From contig NZ_FRDA01000015.1 in the NCBI RefSeq assembly GCF_900143095.1, forward strand, positions 49,134-113,133: a DNA stretch of 64,000 nucleotides. The letters are read 5' to 3'. Of this stretch, positions 34,236-43,148 are shown one piece after another (the first letter of the stretch is position 1; every line of letters begins with the position of its first letter). The translations under genes and the position numbers were made by a program. The stretch comes from Pseudomonas asturiensis (GTDB lineage Bacteria; Pseudomonadota; Gammaproteobacteria; Pseudomonadales; Pseudomonadaceae). The notes under the pieces were generated by a model. The model worked only from the letters and a program-made list of their open reading frames with translations, was not told the DNA's origin and did no database searches.

Positions 34236-35228
34236 TCAGCCCACCTTGACCATGTGCGGCGATTGACTGCGTTCGGCGGCCGGCTGGTGATCCAGATCGC
34301 GGCTGACCAGCAGCAGGACCTGAGCCGACGCGTCGGCGACCTGCGCCTTGTAACCGGCGATGGAGCGGGCGAAAACGTTGTAGATGACCACGGCAGGAAT
34401 CGCGGCAACCAGACCCAGTGCCGTTGCCAGCAAGGCTTCGGCGATACCCGGTGCGACGACGGCGAGGTTGGTGGTCTGCGTTTTGGCGATGCCGATGAAG
34501 CTGTTCATGATGCCCCACACCGTACCGAACAGACCCACGAACGGGGCGGTGGAACCGATGGTCGCCAGCACGCCGGTGCCAGCGCTCATGTTACGGCCAC
34601 AGGCAGCGACCAGACGCTCAAGGCGGAAGCTGACGCGCTCCTTGATGCCCTCGCGCTCGCGGCTGTTGGTCGACAGGTGCATCTCTTCCATGGCGTCGTG
34701 TACCAGCAGATTCGCCAGTGTGCCTTCCTGTGCAGCGGTCTGGCTGGCTTCGGACAGGGTACGGGCCTTTTTCAGGTTGGCGATTTCGGTGCGCAGACGA
34801 CGCTTGGCGCCCAGCAGCTCGAACCCCTTGGCGATCCAGATGGTCCACGTGATGATCGAAGCAATCGCCAGACCGATCATGACCGCCTTCACGACCACGT
34901 CAGCGTTCTGGTACATGCCCCACGGCGACAGGTCGTGAGACATGCCCAGGCTGTTGTCTTCGGCGTCGGGTGCTGTCCCTTGGGATTGAGCGCGCAGGGA
35001 CTCTAATGAGGCACGAAGCTCTGGTGGGAACTGAGCTATTTTTTCCTGAAACTGCTGGTCAGTGAGCGTCTCCGTCGACTGGGCGTCAGGCAACTGTGAA
35101 GGGGCCGATTGATCAGCCAGTGCAATGGGGGCGAACATCAGGCTCAAGACAAGAGCAACGATACCTCGCCATGCGCGAGGCAGGCTGAATAGCGTGGTTG
35201 GCGAAGCGATTGAGTGGATACGTGTCAT
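34236..35228 (-). CDS. exbB: Biopolymer transport protein ExbB, long form
   Basis: A 330-residue member of the MotA/TolQ/ExbB family. An N-terminal signal-like helix (about 21-38, ending IALA) and a periplasmic extension (about 40-105) precede the three canonical helices. Conserved TM2/TM3 regions are TGVLATIGSTAPFVGLFGTVWGIMNSF and ALLATALGLVAAIPAVVIYN. The extension is found in Pseudomonas ExbB proteins and makes this copy about 90 residues longer than E. coli ExbB. First gene of the exbB-exbD-tonB operon. Confidence 0.93.
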   Translation of the reverse strand: MTRIHSIASPTTLFSLPRAWRGIVALVLSLMFAPIALADQSAPSQLPDAQSTETLTDQQFQEKIAQFPPELRASLESLRAQSQGTAPDAEDNSLGMSHDLSPWGMYQNADVVVKAVMIGLAIASIITWTIWIAKGFELLGAKRRLRTEIANLKKARTLSEASQTAAQEGTLANLLVHDAMEEMHLSTNSREREGIKERVSFRLERLVAACGRNMSAGTGVLATIGSTAPFVGLFGTVWGIMNSFIGIAKTQTTNLAVVAPGIAEALLATALGLVAAIPAVVIYNVFARSIAGYKAQVADASAQVLLLVSRDLDHQPAAERSQSPHMVKVG

Positions 35229-35316
35229 GCTGGCCTGGCCTGGAAGTGAAAAATGGGGGGTTGTTCCAGTCGCCGTGCGTTACAGCCGGCGTTCGATGGG
35301 GAACAAATGGGCGGCC

Positions 35317-35345
35317 ATTATTGCAAATCATTCTTGTTAACAAAA
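35317..35345 (-). promoter_or_regulatory. exbB promoter with Fur-like site
   Basis: ATTATTGCAAATCATTCTT (35317-35335) matches 12 of 19 positions of the Fur box consensus. On the minus strand it overlaps a promoter: TTTTGT (35340-35345), a 17-nt spacer and AATAAT (35317-35322). This agrees with iron repression of the exbB-exbD-tonB operon. Confidence 0.5.
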
Positions 35346-35439
35346 GTAATACAGTAACTTTTTTACATATTGGCTTGAACATCCGGCGCTTTTTGATGAC
35401 TTTGTAACGTGCCCCACCACCGTATTCTGGAGATATGAA

Positions 35440-36288
35440 ATGCCTGTTCCTTCCGTTTTGATCGCTGGCTGTGGCGATATCGGCTCTCGTCTGGCCGCTC
35501 GGCTGCTCGCTCGTGAATGGACGGTCTACGGGCTACGGCGCACGGTTTCCGGGCTTGCGCCTGGCATCGTTCCGGTCGAAGGCGATCTGTTCGATGCGCA
35601 AAAGCCTGCTGACTGGCCCTCGTCGACGCTGGATTACGTCGTCTACTGCGCGACGCCTTCGCAGCGTGACGAAGCCGGTTATCGCAAGGCCTATGTCGAT
35701 GGGCTGCGCCACGTGTTGAGCTGGCTGTCGGCGCAGGGCCAGCGGCCGAAGCGCGTCTTTTTTGTGTCCAGTAGCGGCGTTTACGGACAGCAACAGGGCG
35801 AATGGGTCGACGAAACGTCCGCCACAGAGCCTGTCGGCTTTTCCGGGACCGTCATGCTTGAGGCCGAGCAACTGGCCCTCAACAGTGGCCTGCCCGCCAC
35901 GGCGGTCAGGCTGACGGGCATCTATGGGCCGGGACGCGCCGATCTGTCCAATCGTGTGCGTCAGGGTCACAGTGTCAGGATCGACCCACCGGTTTACGCC
36001 AATCGCATCCATGCCGACGATGCCGCTGGCCTGCTGGCACATCTGCTTGAGGCCGATGATCAGGGTGTGGCGCTGGATGATTGCTACCTGGGGGTGGACG
36101 ACGATCCTGCTGCGCTGGCCGACGTGGTGTCGTGGATACGTGAGTACCTGGGCGTTACCGAATGGTCTGACGAGGTCAGCGTGCAACGGGTCGGCAGCAA
36201 GCGCTGCAGCAATGCGCGGGCAAGGGCGCTGGGCTGGGCCCCTATTTACCCCGACTACAAAGCGGGTTATGCCGCCTTGCTGGGTTAA
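35440..36288 (+). CDS. NAD(P)-dependent epimerase/dehydratase family protein (YeeZ-like)
   Basis: A 282-residue Rossmann-fold protein of the extended SDR family. The N-terminal dinucleotide site is GCGDIGSRLAARLL, an atypical GxGxxG. A conserved VFFVSSSGVYGQQQGEWVDE segment follows and VRLTGIYGPGR is the substrate-side motif. The canonical YxxxK is absent, as in E. coli YeeZ, so enzymatic activity is uncertain. GGAG lies 7 nt before ATG 35440. It is divergent from the exb operon. Confidence 0.85.
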   Translation: MPVPSVLIAGCGDIGSRLAARLLAREWTVYGLRRTVSGLAPGIVPVEGDLFDAQKPADWPSSTLDYVVYCATPSQRDEAGYRKAYVDGLRHVLSWLSAQGQRPKRVFFVSSSGVYGQQQGEWVDETSATEPVGFSGTVMLEAEQLALNSGLPATAVRLTGIYGPGRADLSNRVRQGHSVRIDPPVYANRIHADDAAGLLAHLLEADDQGVALDDCYLGVDDDPAALADVVSWIREYLGVTEWSDEVSVQRVGSKRCSNARARALGWAPIYPDYKAGYAALLG

Positions 36289-36392
36289 GCGTCGATCAAG
36301 ACCTGGTTTGTGGTGAATGAGCGCGCAAACCATTGCACAAAAAAGCGCCCATGAAGGACGCTCTTTGTTGATCGGGCTTTACGAAACCACGC

Positions 36393-37130
36393 TTACTGTT
36401 GCTCGAGCAACCAGCGGCGAGTCCCCGGACGCAGCTCAGGCATCTGGTCGGCACCGGCATTGTTCACCGCCTGGAAGATCTCCAGTTGCTTGCCTTTGCG
36501 AGCGAAGATCCACGGATTGCCTTGCTCGGCCTTTTCCAGCCACATGCTGTCGTATTCACCGCTCATGGCTGCGCAGTCGCCAGCGAGACACAGCGCGAAA
36601 CGATCATTTTCGGGAAGACCCTGCACGCTGCCATCGGGCATGAACTGCACCGTGCTGCCTTGGCCGTCGCCTTCAACGATGGTCCATTTGCCGCCCATGT
36701 AAGCTGCATACAGCGCTTTTTCAAAGCTGCTGCCCGGCTGTGCGCCGTCAGGTACGGAATTCTTCGGCTTTTCGAAGTGCTGCTCAGGGCCTGATTCGCT
36801 GGCCGCCTGGACCAGTTCGTCACCCTTGACGCTCAGGTCTTCGAAGAAATTGCCGTAGAAGTCGATGTGCAGCTTGCCTTCGGCGGCGCTGACGATCTTG
36901 CCTTCACCCAGCTCGAAGCCATTGGAGTACACCGCCTGATTGGCCTTGGAGTTGATCTGCCACTCCAGATTCGGGCCGTTGGCGAGCAGCGCCTGGCGCA
37001 GGTTGCCTTGTTTGACTGCCGCGTCGATGGCGGTCTGGTTGATCCAGGTGCCGTCCGGGTTGCGGTCGGCGTGGCTGGCGCAGCCGCCGAGAATGACGGC
37101 CAGCAGCGAAATGGCGAGCGCGGAGCGCAT
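36393..37130 (-). CDS. Conserved Pseudomonas lipoprotein, unknown function
   Basis: A 245-residue lipoprotein with a signal peptide and lipobox LGGC (Cys17), followed by a soluble domain rich in aromatic and acidic residues. It includes a pair of cysteines (ALCLAGDCAAMSGEYDSMW) that could form a disulfide. No named family is recognised. It lies 53 bp after ridA on the same strand; orthologues occupy the same position in other pseudomonads. A weak hairpin with T-rich DNA (about 36340-36365) may end transcription. Confidence 0.8.
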   Translation of the reverse strand: MRSALAISLLAVILGGCASHADRNPDGTWINQTAIDAAVKQGNLRQALLANGPNLEWQINSKANQAVYSNGFELGEGKIVSAAEGKLHIDFYGNFFEDLSVKGDELVQAASESGPEQHFEKPKNSVPDGAQPGSSFEKALYAAYMGGKWTIVEGDGQGSTVQFMPDGSVQGLPENDRFALCLAGDCAAMSGEYDSMWLEKAEQGNPWIFARKGKQLEIFQAVNNAGADQMPELRPGTRRWLLEQQ

Positions 37131-37183
37131 AACAGATTCCTTCCTTCAGGGAGAGCGGAGCGAAGCAACGCTCCGCTGGGGAT

Positions 37184-37564
37184 TTATTCGATGACGAGAA
37201 TCGCGTCCATCTCGACCTGCGCGCCACGCGGCAGTGCGGCAACGCCGATGGCGGCACGTGCCGGATAAGGCTGTGCGAAGTAGGTGCCCATGATCTCGTT
37301 GACCTTGGCGAAATGGCCCAGGTCGGTCAGGAAGATGTTCAACTTGACGATGTCCTTGAATGAGCCGCCTGCCGCTTCGGCAACGGACTTCAGGTTCTCG
37401 AAGACCTGGGTGATCTGGGCTTCGATGCCGTCGACCAGTTCCATGGTTTTCGGATCAAGAGGAATCTGTCCGGACATGTAGACGGTATTGCCAGCCTTGA
37501 TCGCCTGAGAGTAAGGGCCGATGGCCGCCGGGGCCTTGTCGCTGGTGATGACAGTCTTGGTCAT
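37184..37564 (-). CDS. ridA: Reactive imine/enamine deaminase RidA
   Basis: A 126-residue YjgF/YER057c/UK114 protein that hydrolyses reactive 2-aminoacrylate and other enamines from PLP enzymes. Family signatures are GPYSQAIKAGNTVYMSGQIPLDP, the catalytic Arg region in YPARAAIGVAALPRGAQVEMDAI, and the conserved C-terminal Glu (ILVIE). It forms trimers in the family. It lies 25 bp after spoT on the same strand. Confidence 0.95.
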   Translation of the reverse strand: MTKTVITSDKAPAAIGPYSQAIKAGNTVYMSGQIPLDPKTMELVDGIEAQITQVFENLKSVAEAAGGSFKDIVKLNIFLTDLGHFAKVNEIMGTYFAQPYPARAAIGVAALPRGAQVEMDAILVIE

Positions 37565-37589
37565 GGAGAACTCCTTAAAAGTGGATGGT

Positions 37590-39695
37590 CTACGAGCGCA
37601 TACGGGTGATGCGTGTGACCCCGGTCAGTGCACGTAGTTTCTTGATCACGCGGGCCAGGTGCACACGGTCGTGCACGCTGACCACAAGCTGGACCACGCT
37701 GATGCGACCATCGCGTTCGTCCATGCTGATTTTTTCGATGTTGCCGTCGGCGGCGTTCACGCTGCTGGCCAGCAGGGCGATCAGGCCGCGCTGGTGCTCC
37801 AGCTCGACGCGCAGTTCGACATTGAATTCACCGGTCACATCCTTGGCCCACGAGAGCTGGATGCATTTTTCCGGGTTGTGACGGATTTCGCTGATATTGC
37901 GGCAGTTGTCCAGGTGTACGACCATGCCCTTGCCCGCTGACAGGTGGCCCACAATCGGATCACCCGGTATCGGCGTGCAACACTTGGCGTAGCTGAGGAC
38001 CAGGCCTTCGGTGCCGCGGATGGCCAGCGGGCCTTCAGGGCTTGGCAACTGGTCGCCTTCGCCCAGCAGTCGGCGGGCGACCACGTAGGCCATGCGGTTG
38101 CCCAGGCCGATGTCTTCGAGCAGGTCTTCCAGCACTTCGACGCGGTATTCGTTCAGTGCCAGTTGAATGCGCTCTGCCGGGATCTTGTCCAGGCTGCTTT
38201 CGAAACCGTTGAGCACCTTGTTCAGCAGGCGCTCGCCCAGGCTGATGGATTCTGAGCGGCGTTGCAGCTTCAGGGCGTGACGAATATGCGTGCGCGCCTT
38301 GCCGGTCACGACGAAGTTCAGCCATGCAGGGTTTGGGCGTGCGCCGGGTGCGCTGACGATTTCAACCGTCGAGCCGCTCTGCAGTGGCTCCGACAGCGGG
38401 GCCAGTCGGCGGTTGATCCGGCAGGCAATGCAGCTGTTGCCGACGTCGGTGTGCACCGCATAGGCGAAGTCCACGGCCGTGGAGCCTTTGGGCAGCTCCA
38501 TGATCCGGCCCTTGGGCGTGAAGACGTAGACCTCGTCCGGGAACAGGTCGATCTTGACGCTCTCGATGAACTCCAGTGAGTTGCCGGCACGTTGCTGCAT
38601 TTCCAGGACGCCCTTGACCCACTGGCGGGCGCGGGCATGAGTGCCCTTGGGCTGCTCGTCGTCGCTGGATTTGTAGAGCCAGTGCGCAGCGATTCCGTTG
38701 TTGGCCATCTCTTCCATCTCGCGGGTGCGGATCTGGATTTCGATGGGCACGCCGTGCATGCCGAACAACGTGGTGTGCAGCGACTGGTAGCCGTTCGCCT
38801 TGGGGATTGCGATGTAATCCTTGAAGCGACCCGGCAGCGGTTTGTACAGATTATGTACAGCGCCCAGCACGCGGTAACAGGTGTCGACCTTGTCCACGAT
38901 GATGCGGAACGCGTAGACGTCCATGATCTCGTTGAAGGCCCGACGCTTGCCGCGCATCTTCTTGTAGATGCCGTAGAGGTGCTTCTGCCGGCCACTGACA
39001 TCGCCTTCGATGCCGTCAACGGCAAGGCAGTGGCTCAGTGATTCTTCGATCTTGTTGACCAGTTCCTTGCGATTGCCACGGGCGCGTTTGACGGCCTGGT
39101 TGATCCGCGAGGAGCGCATCGGGTACATGGCCTTGAAGCCCAGGTCTTCGAATTCGATACGCACGCTGTGCATGCCCAGGCGGTTGGCGATGGGTGCGTA
39201 GATCTCGAGGGTTTCCTTGGCGATACGGCGGCGCTTTTCACCGGACAGGACTTCCAGTGTGCGCATGTTGTGCAGGCGGTCGGCGAGCTTGACCAGGATC
39301 ACGCGAATGTCGCGCGCCATGGCCATGGCCATCTTCTGGAAGTTTTCAGCCTGTGCCTCGGCCTTGGTCTCGAAGTTCATCTGGGTCAGTTTGCTGACCC
39401 CGTCGACCAGTTCGGCCACGGTTTCGCCAAATTGCGCGCTGAGCGCTTCCTTGGCAATGCCGGTGTCTTCGATCACGTCATGCAGCATCGCAGCCATCAG
39501 GCTCTGATGGTCCATGTGCATGTCGGCAAGGATGTTCGCCACCGCAAGGGGGTGCGTGACGTAGGCTTCGCCGCTGCGACGGCGCTGGCCGTCGTGGGCC
39601 TGTTCGGCGTAGAAGTACGCTCGGCGGACCAGATTGACCTGGTCCTTGCCGAGGTAGGCCGACAGTCTATCGGCGAGGGCGTCTATGCTCGGCAA
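37590..39695 (-). CDS. spoT: Bifunctional (p)ppGpp synthetase/hydrolase SpoT
   Basis: A 701-residue stringent-response enzyme. It has an N-terminal HD hydrolase domain (HDGQRRRSGEAYVTHPLAVANIL and MLHDVIEDTG, metal-binding His and Asp intact) and a synthetase domain (about 235-345, GRFKDYIAIPKANGYQSLHTTL). TGS (about 390-450), helical/CC and ACT (about 625-700) domains follow. Both activities look intact. It sits in the conserved rpoZ-spoT arrangement with a 60-bp gap. Confidence 0.97.
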   Translation of the reverse strand: MPSIDALADRLSAYLGKDQVNLVRRAYFYAEQAHDGQRRRSGEAYVTHPLAVANILADMHMDHQSLMAAMLHDVIEDTGIAKEALSAQFGETVAELVDGVSKLTQMNFETKAEAQAENFQKMAMAMARDIRVILVKLADRLHNMRTLEVLSGEKRRRIAKETLEIYAPIANRLGMHSVRIEFEDLGFKAMYPMRSSRINQAVKRARGNRKELVNKIEESLSHCLAVDGIEGDVSGRQKHLYGIYKKMRGKRRAFNEIMDVYAFRIIVDKVDTCYRVLGAVHNLYKPLPGRFKDYIAIPKANGYQSLHTTLFGMHGVPIEIQIRTREMEEMANNGIAAHWLYKSSDDEQPKGTHARARQWVKGVLEMQQRAGNSLEFIESVKIDLFPDEVYVFTPKGRIMELPKGSTAVDFAYAVHTDVGNSCIACRINRRLAPLSEPLQSGSTVEIVSAPGARPNPAWLNFVVTGKARTHIRHALKLQRRSESISLGERLLNKVLNGFESSLDKIPAERIQLALNEYRVEVLEDLLEDIGLGNRMAYVVARRLLGEGDQLPSPEGPLAIRGTEGLVLSYAKCCTPIPGDPIVGHLSAGKGMVVHLDNCRNISEIRHNPEKCIQLSWAKDVTGEFNVELRVELEHQRGLIALLASSVNAADGNIEKISMDERDGRISVVQLVVSVHDRVHLARVIKKLRALTGVTRITRMRS

Positions 39696-39755
39696 GGCGC
39701 TACCCCCTGCCGATGGCTTTTACCCTGCGCCGTACTACGTCGACCCGGCATAGGC

Positions 39756-40019
39756 TTAGACGGCCTCGTTGGACTCGTCCTCGAACGCTGCGAACAATGG
39801 TTCATCTTCAACGATTTCGGCTTCTGCGATAACGGCGTAGTCCATCAGGCCAGCAGCGATTTCACGCAGGGCCACAACGGTAGGCTTGTCGTTTTCCCAC
39901 GCCAGCTTCGGCTCTTTGCCGCCGGTGGCGAGTTGACGCGAACGCTTGGTAGCGAGCATGACCAGCTCGAAGCGGTTATCGACGTGTTCTAGGCAGTCTT
40001 CAACGGTCACGCGGGCCAT
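39756..40019 (-). CDS. rpoZ: RNA polymerase omega subunit
   Basis: An 87-residue small RNA polymerase subunit that binds beta-prime and is part of the ppGpp site. It starts MARVTVEDCLEHVDNRFELVMLATKR; ATG 40019 is used rather than an in-frame ATG 18 bp upstream because it gives the standard N-terminus. It has a long acidic C-terminal tail. It is between gmk and spoT on the same strand. Confidence 0.96.
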   Translation of the reverse strand: MARVTVEDCLEHVDNRFELVMLATKRSRQLATGGKEPKLAWENDKPTVVALREIAAGLMDYAVIAEAEIVEDEPLFAAFEDESNEAV

Positions 40020-40166
40020 GGGTATTCCTCGTAGCAAATGCGTATGCGCGATGCCCGGATGGGCGAGCGGACTCGGTAGTTTACAAGCGGAGTGCTGTAA
40101 GCAGCAAGCGGCAGGCCACAGGCGATGTACTTTTGACCTGCAGTCTGCCGCGTTGAAACAGTCCGA

Positions 40167-40787
40167 TCAAGCCAGCAATTGCTGAAAAAGCTCGCTGTAT
40201 TGTTCCTGCTGATGCTGCTGGGTCAGGCGGTTGGCGCGGAAAATGGCTTTCAGGTCGGCCAGTGCGCTGTCGAAATTATCGTTGACCACGATGTACTCGT
40301 ACTCGACGTAATGGCTCATTTCGCTGACCGCTTCGCGCATTCGGGTTTCGATGATCTCGTTGCTGTCCTGGCCACGGTTGGTCAGGCGCTGACGCAATGC
40401 CTGCTGGGAGGGCGGCAGAATGAAGATCGAGCGGGCGTGCGGCATCTGCTCGCGAACCTGTTGCGCGCCTTGCCAGTCGATTTCCAGAATCAGGTCATGG
40501 CCTTCATCCAGCGTCTGCTGCAGGTGGCTTTGGGACGTGCCGTACAGGTTGCCGAAGACTTCGGCCTGCTCCAGAAAATCGCCATGGTCGATCATGCGCA
40601 CGAATTCGGCGCGATCGACGAAATGATAGTTCACGCCGTTTTCTTCGCCCGGGCGCATGGTGCGAGTGGTGTGCGACACCGAAACGCGGATCTGCGGCTC
40701 CGCCTCGGTCAGGGCATTGACCAGGCTGGTCTTGCCCGCGCCGGACGGCGCGGAAATGATGTACAGGGTGCCGGATTTATGGGTCAT
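40167..40787 (-). CDS. gmk: Guanylate kinase
   Basis: A 206-residue enzyme converting GMP to GDP with ATP. It shows the P-loop SAPSGAGKTSL, the GMP-binding segment SHTTRTMRPGEENGVNYHFV and the lid region RLTNRGQDSNEIIETRM. The start ATG 40787 (MTHKSGTLYIIS) gives the family length; an in-frame GTG at 40826 lies inside yicC. It is 13 bp after the yicC stop, so yicC-gmk are co-transcribed. The 147 bp to rpoZ contain only low-complexity CAAGCGG/AGCAAGC-like sequence. Confidence 0.96.
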   Translation of the reverse strand: MTHKSGTLYIISAPSGAGKTSLVNALTEAEPQIRVSVSHTTRTMRPGEENGVNYHFVDRAEFVRMIDHGDFLEQAEVFGNLYGTSQSHLQQTLDEGHDLILEIDWQGAQQVREQMPHARSIFILPPSQQALRQRLTNRGQDSNEIIETRMREAVSEMSHYVEYEYIVVNDNFDSALADLKAIFRANRLTQQHQQEQYSELFQQLLA

Positions 40788-40800
40788 GTCAGGTTCAGCC

Positions 40801-41664
40801 TTACTCAATATTCTGCACTTGTTCACGCATCTGCTCGATCAACACTTTGAGGTTGACGGCAGCCTGTGTGCTGCGTGGGTCGAAGGCCTTGGAGCCCAGG
40901 GTGTTCGCTTCGCGGTTGAGCTCTTGCATCAGGAAGTCCAGGCGGCGACCCGCCTGACCACCGGTCTTGAGCACGCGACGCACTTCGGTGACGTGGGTGC
41001 TCAGGCGATCCAGCTCTTCGGCCACGTCGCTTTTTTGCGCCAGCAGGACCATCTCCTGCTCCAGGCGCTGCGGATCCAGCTCGGCCTTCATGTCGGCGAA
41101 GCGATCCAGCACTTTCTGGCGTTGAGTGGCCAGCATCTGCGGCACCAGCGTACGCAGGGTGGCAACTTCTTCAGTCATGGCGCTCAACCGTTCGTCGAGA
41201 AGTTTCGCCAGATCGGCTCCTTCACGTCCACGGCCGTTCTTCAGTTCGGTCAGCGCCTCGTTGAACAGGGTCAGGGCTTCGTTGTTCAGGACCTGCGGGT
41301 CATTGGCGTCGGCCACCAGCACGCCCGGCCAGGCCAGTACCTCAAGAGGGTTCAGCGGCGCCGGCTGCTGGATCAGGCTGGCGACGGATTCGGCTGCAGC
41401 GATCAACTGGCTGGCACGCTCGCGATCCACCTGCAGGGGCTTGCCTGCGGTTTCTTCCACGAAGCGCAGGGTGCACTCGACCTTGCCGCGCGACAGGCCC
41501 TGACGCAGGGCTTCACGTATCGCGCCTTCCAGATCGCGGAATGATTCCGGCAGGCGCAGGTGCGGTTCAAGGTAGCGATGATTGACCGAGCGCAGTTCCC
41601 AGCTCAGTGTGCCCTGGGCACCGGCCCGTTCGACTCGGGCAAAGGCAGTCATGCTGTGCACCAT
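40801..41664 (-). CDS. yicC: YicC-family endoribonuclease
   Basis: A 287-residue member of the YicC/DUF1732 family, recently recognised as endoribonucleases acting on small RNAs. It has the conserved start MVHSMTAFARVE, the segment ELRSVNHRYLEPHLRLPE and the C-terminal FLMQELNREANTLGSKA that defines DUF1732. The start at 41664 has GAGG upstream; a longer frame to 41724 is rejected. It is divergent from rph. Confidence 0.92.
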   Translation of the reverse strand: MVHSMTAFARVERAGAQGTLSWELRSVNHRYLEPHLRLPESFRDLEGAIREALRQGLSRGKVECTLRFVEETAGKPLQVDRERASQLIAAAESVASLIQQPAPLNPLEVLAWPGVLVADANDPQVLNNEALTLFNEALTELKNGRGREGADLAKLLDERLSAMTEEVATLRTLVPQMLATQRQKVLDRFADMKAELDPQRLEQEMVLLAQKSDVAEELDRLSTHVTEVRRVLKTGGQAGRRLDFLMQELNREANTLGSKAFDPRSTQAAVNLKVLIEQMREQVQNIE

Positions 41665-41970
41665 GGGAATACCTCTAGATTCAGTCCAGGCAATTGAGCC
41701 CGCGCGAGGGGCGGGCGGTTGCAATGGATGTCATGAAAGCCGACAGGCTGCAAAGGCGCAGGATTGTAGCGCAGTGCAGCGCAGGCTCCCAATCCGAGAG
41801 TATGACAAACGATGCGATGCGTTTTTTGCAGTCGCCGGCCAGGCCGCAAAGCCGCGATTCAGAGACCTGCGCACCCGACAGAAACACGCGCCTGACTTTT
41901 AGAGATGCCCAGCCCGGACGATGGCCTCTATAATGCTCGGCAGTTTTCCGTCTCAGTACAGGTATCCCAG
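41665..41970. promoter_or_regulatory. Divergent yicC/rph control region
   Basis: About 306 bp between the two starts. For yicC (minus) TTGGGA (41787-41792) and TACAAT (41763-41768) are 18 nt apart. For rph (plus) a perfect TATAAT lies at 41929-41934, 37 bp before the ATG, without a recognisable -35. Nothing else is seen. Confidence 0.5.
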
Positions 41971-42693
41971 ATGAAACGTCCAAGTGGTCGCGCCGCCGAT
42001 CAGCTCCGCTCGATCCGCATCACCCGCAACTACACCAAACACGCCGAGGGTTCTGTGCTGGTCGAGTTCGGTGACACCAAGGTGATCTGCACCGTCAGCG
42101 TCGAAAACGGCGTACCGCGCTTTCTGAAAGGCCAGGGTCAGGGTTGGTTGACCGCCGAGTACGGCATGCTGCCGCGTGCGACCGGCGAACGTAACCAGCG
42201 TGAAGCCAGCCGTGGCAAGCAGGGTGGTCGCACCCTGGAAATCCAGCGCCTGATCGGCCGTTCGCTGCGCGCTGCGCTGGACATGTCCAAGCTGGGCGAC
42301 GTCACGCTGTATGTCGATTGCGATGTCATCCAGGCTGACGGCGGCACGCGCACTGCGTCCATCACCGGTGCCATGGTTGCCCTGGCTGACGCCTTGAAAG
42401 TGATCAAGAAGCGTGGCGGCCTGAAAGGCGGCGACCCGCTCAAGCAGATGATTGCTGCGGTGTCGGTCGGCATGTATCAGGGCGAGCCTGTGCTTGACCT
42501 GGACTACCTGGAAGATTCCGCTGCCGAGACTGACCTGAACGTGGTCATGACCAGCGCAGGCGGTTTCATTGAAGTGCAGGGCACCGCAGAAGGCGCGCCG
42601 TTCCAGCCTGAAGAGCTGAACGCGATGCTGGCGCTGGCGCAGAAGGGCATGACTGAATTGTTCGAATTGCAGCGCGCCGCATTGGCCGACTGA
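41971..42693 (+). CDS. rph: Ribonuclease PH
   Basis: A 240-residue phosphorolytic 3' exonuclease that trims tRNA precursors and rRNA. It begins MKRPSGRAADQLRSIRITRNYTKHAEGS and contains the phosphate/RNA-binding segment TGERNQREASRGKQGGRTLEIQRL and the catalytic region DCDVIQADGGTRTASITGA. Start ATG 41971 follows AGGTATCCCAG. Full length, unlike the frameshifted rph of E. coli K-12. Confidence 0.97.
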   Translation: MKRPSGRAADQLRSIRITRNYTKHAEGSVLVEFGDTKVICTVSVENGVPRFLKGQGQGWLTAEYGMLPRATGERNQREASRGKQGGRTLEIQRLIGRSLRAALDMSKLGDVTLYVDCDVIQADGGTRTASITGAMVALADALKVIKKRGGLKGGDPLKQMIAAVSVGMYQGEPVLDLDYLEDSAAETDLNVVMTSAGGFIEVQGTAEGAPFQPEELNAMLALAQKGMTELFELQRAALAD

Positions 42694-42710
42694 TAACCAG
42701 GAGCGTGATC

Positions 42711-43079
42711 ATGAGTGACAGCCCACAACCGTTGCAGAAACCGGCTCAAAGTGCCCGTCAATGGGCGATGTTCTGTCACTTGTCTGCGTTTTTCGGCCTG
42801 ATCTTTCCGTTCGGAAACCTGCTGGGGCCCCTGATTCTCTGGCAGGTGAAAAAAGAGGCGGATCCGTTCATTGATGCGCAGGGCAAGGAAGCGCTGAATT
42901 TTCAGATCACCGTCGCGATTGCGGCCACGGTCAGCATGCTGCTGATGGTCGTGGTCATCGGCTTTGCGTTGCTGATGCTGGTCGGGATCGGCGCGCTGGT
43001 GCTGACCATCATCGCAGGTGTGAAGGCCAACGAAGGGGTGGATTATCGCTACCCGTTCACCTGGCGGCTGTTGAAGTAA
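42711..43079 (+). CDS. DUF4870 (Tic20-like) membrane protein
   Basis: A 122-residue inner-membrane protein. It has the DUF4870 signature ARQWAMFCHLSAFFGLIFPFGNLLGPLILWQVKKEADPFIDAQGKEALNFQITV and three hydrophobic segments (about 22-42, 64-88, 92-105). The function is unknown. CAGGAG lies 7 nt before ATG 42711. It is 17 bp after rph and probably shares its transcript, which ends at the following terminator. Confidence 0.88.
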   Translation: MSDSPQPLQKPAQSARQWAMFCHLSAFFGLIFPFGNLLGPLILWQVKKEADPFIDAQGKEALNFQITVAIAATVSMLLMVVVIGFALLMLVGIGALVLTIIAGVKANEGVDYRYPFTWRLLK

Positions 43080-43096
43080 GCGCAGTATCGAGCAAC

Positions 43097-43126
43097 ACAA
43101 AAAGCCGACTTCAAGTCGGCTTTTTC
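43097..43126. terminator. Terminator shared by the rph operon and crc
   Basis: AAAAAGCCGACTT and AAGTCGGCTTTTT form a compact hairpin with A and T runs on both sides, between two convergent 3' ends, so it can work in both directions. Confidence 0.85.
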
Positions 43127-43148
43127 GTGTTCGGGTACCGCCTGGCGA

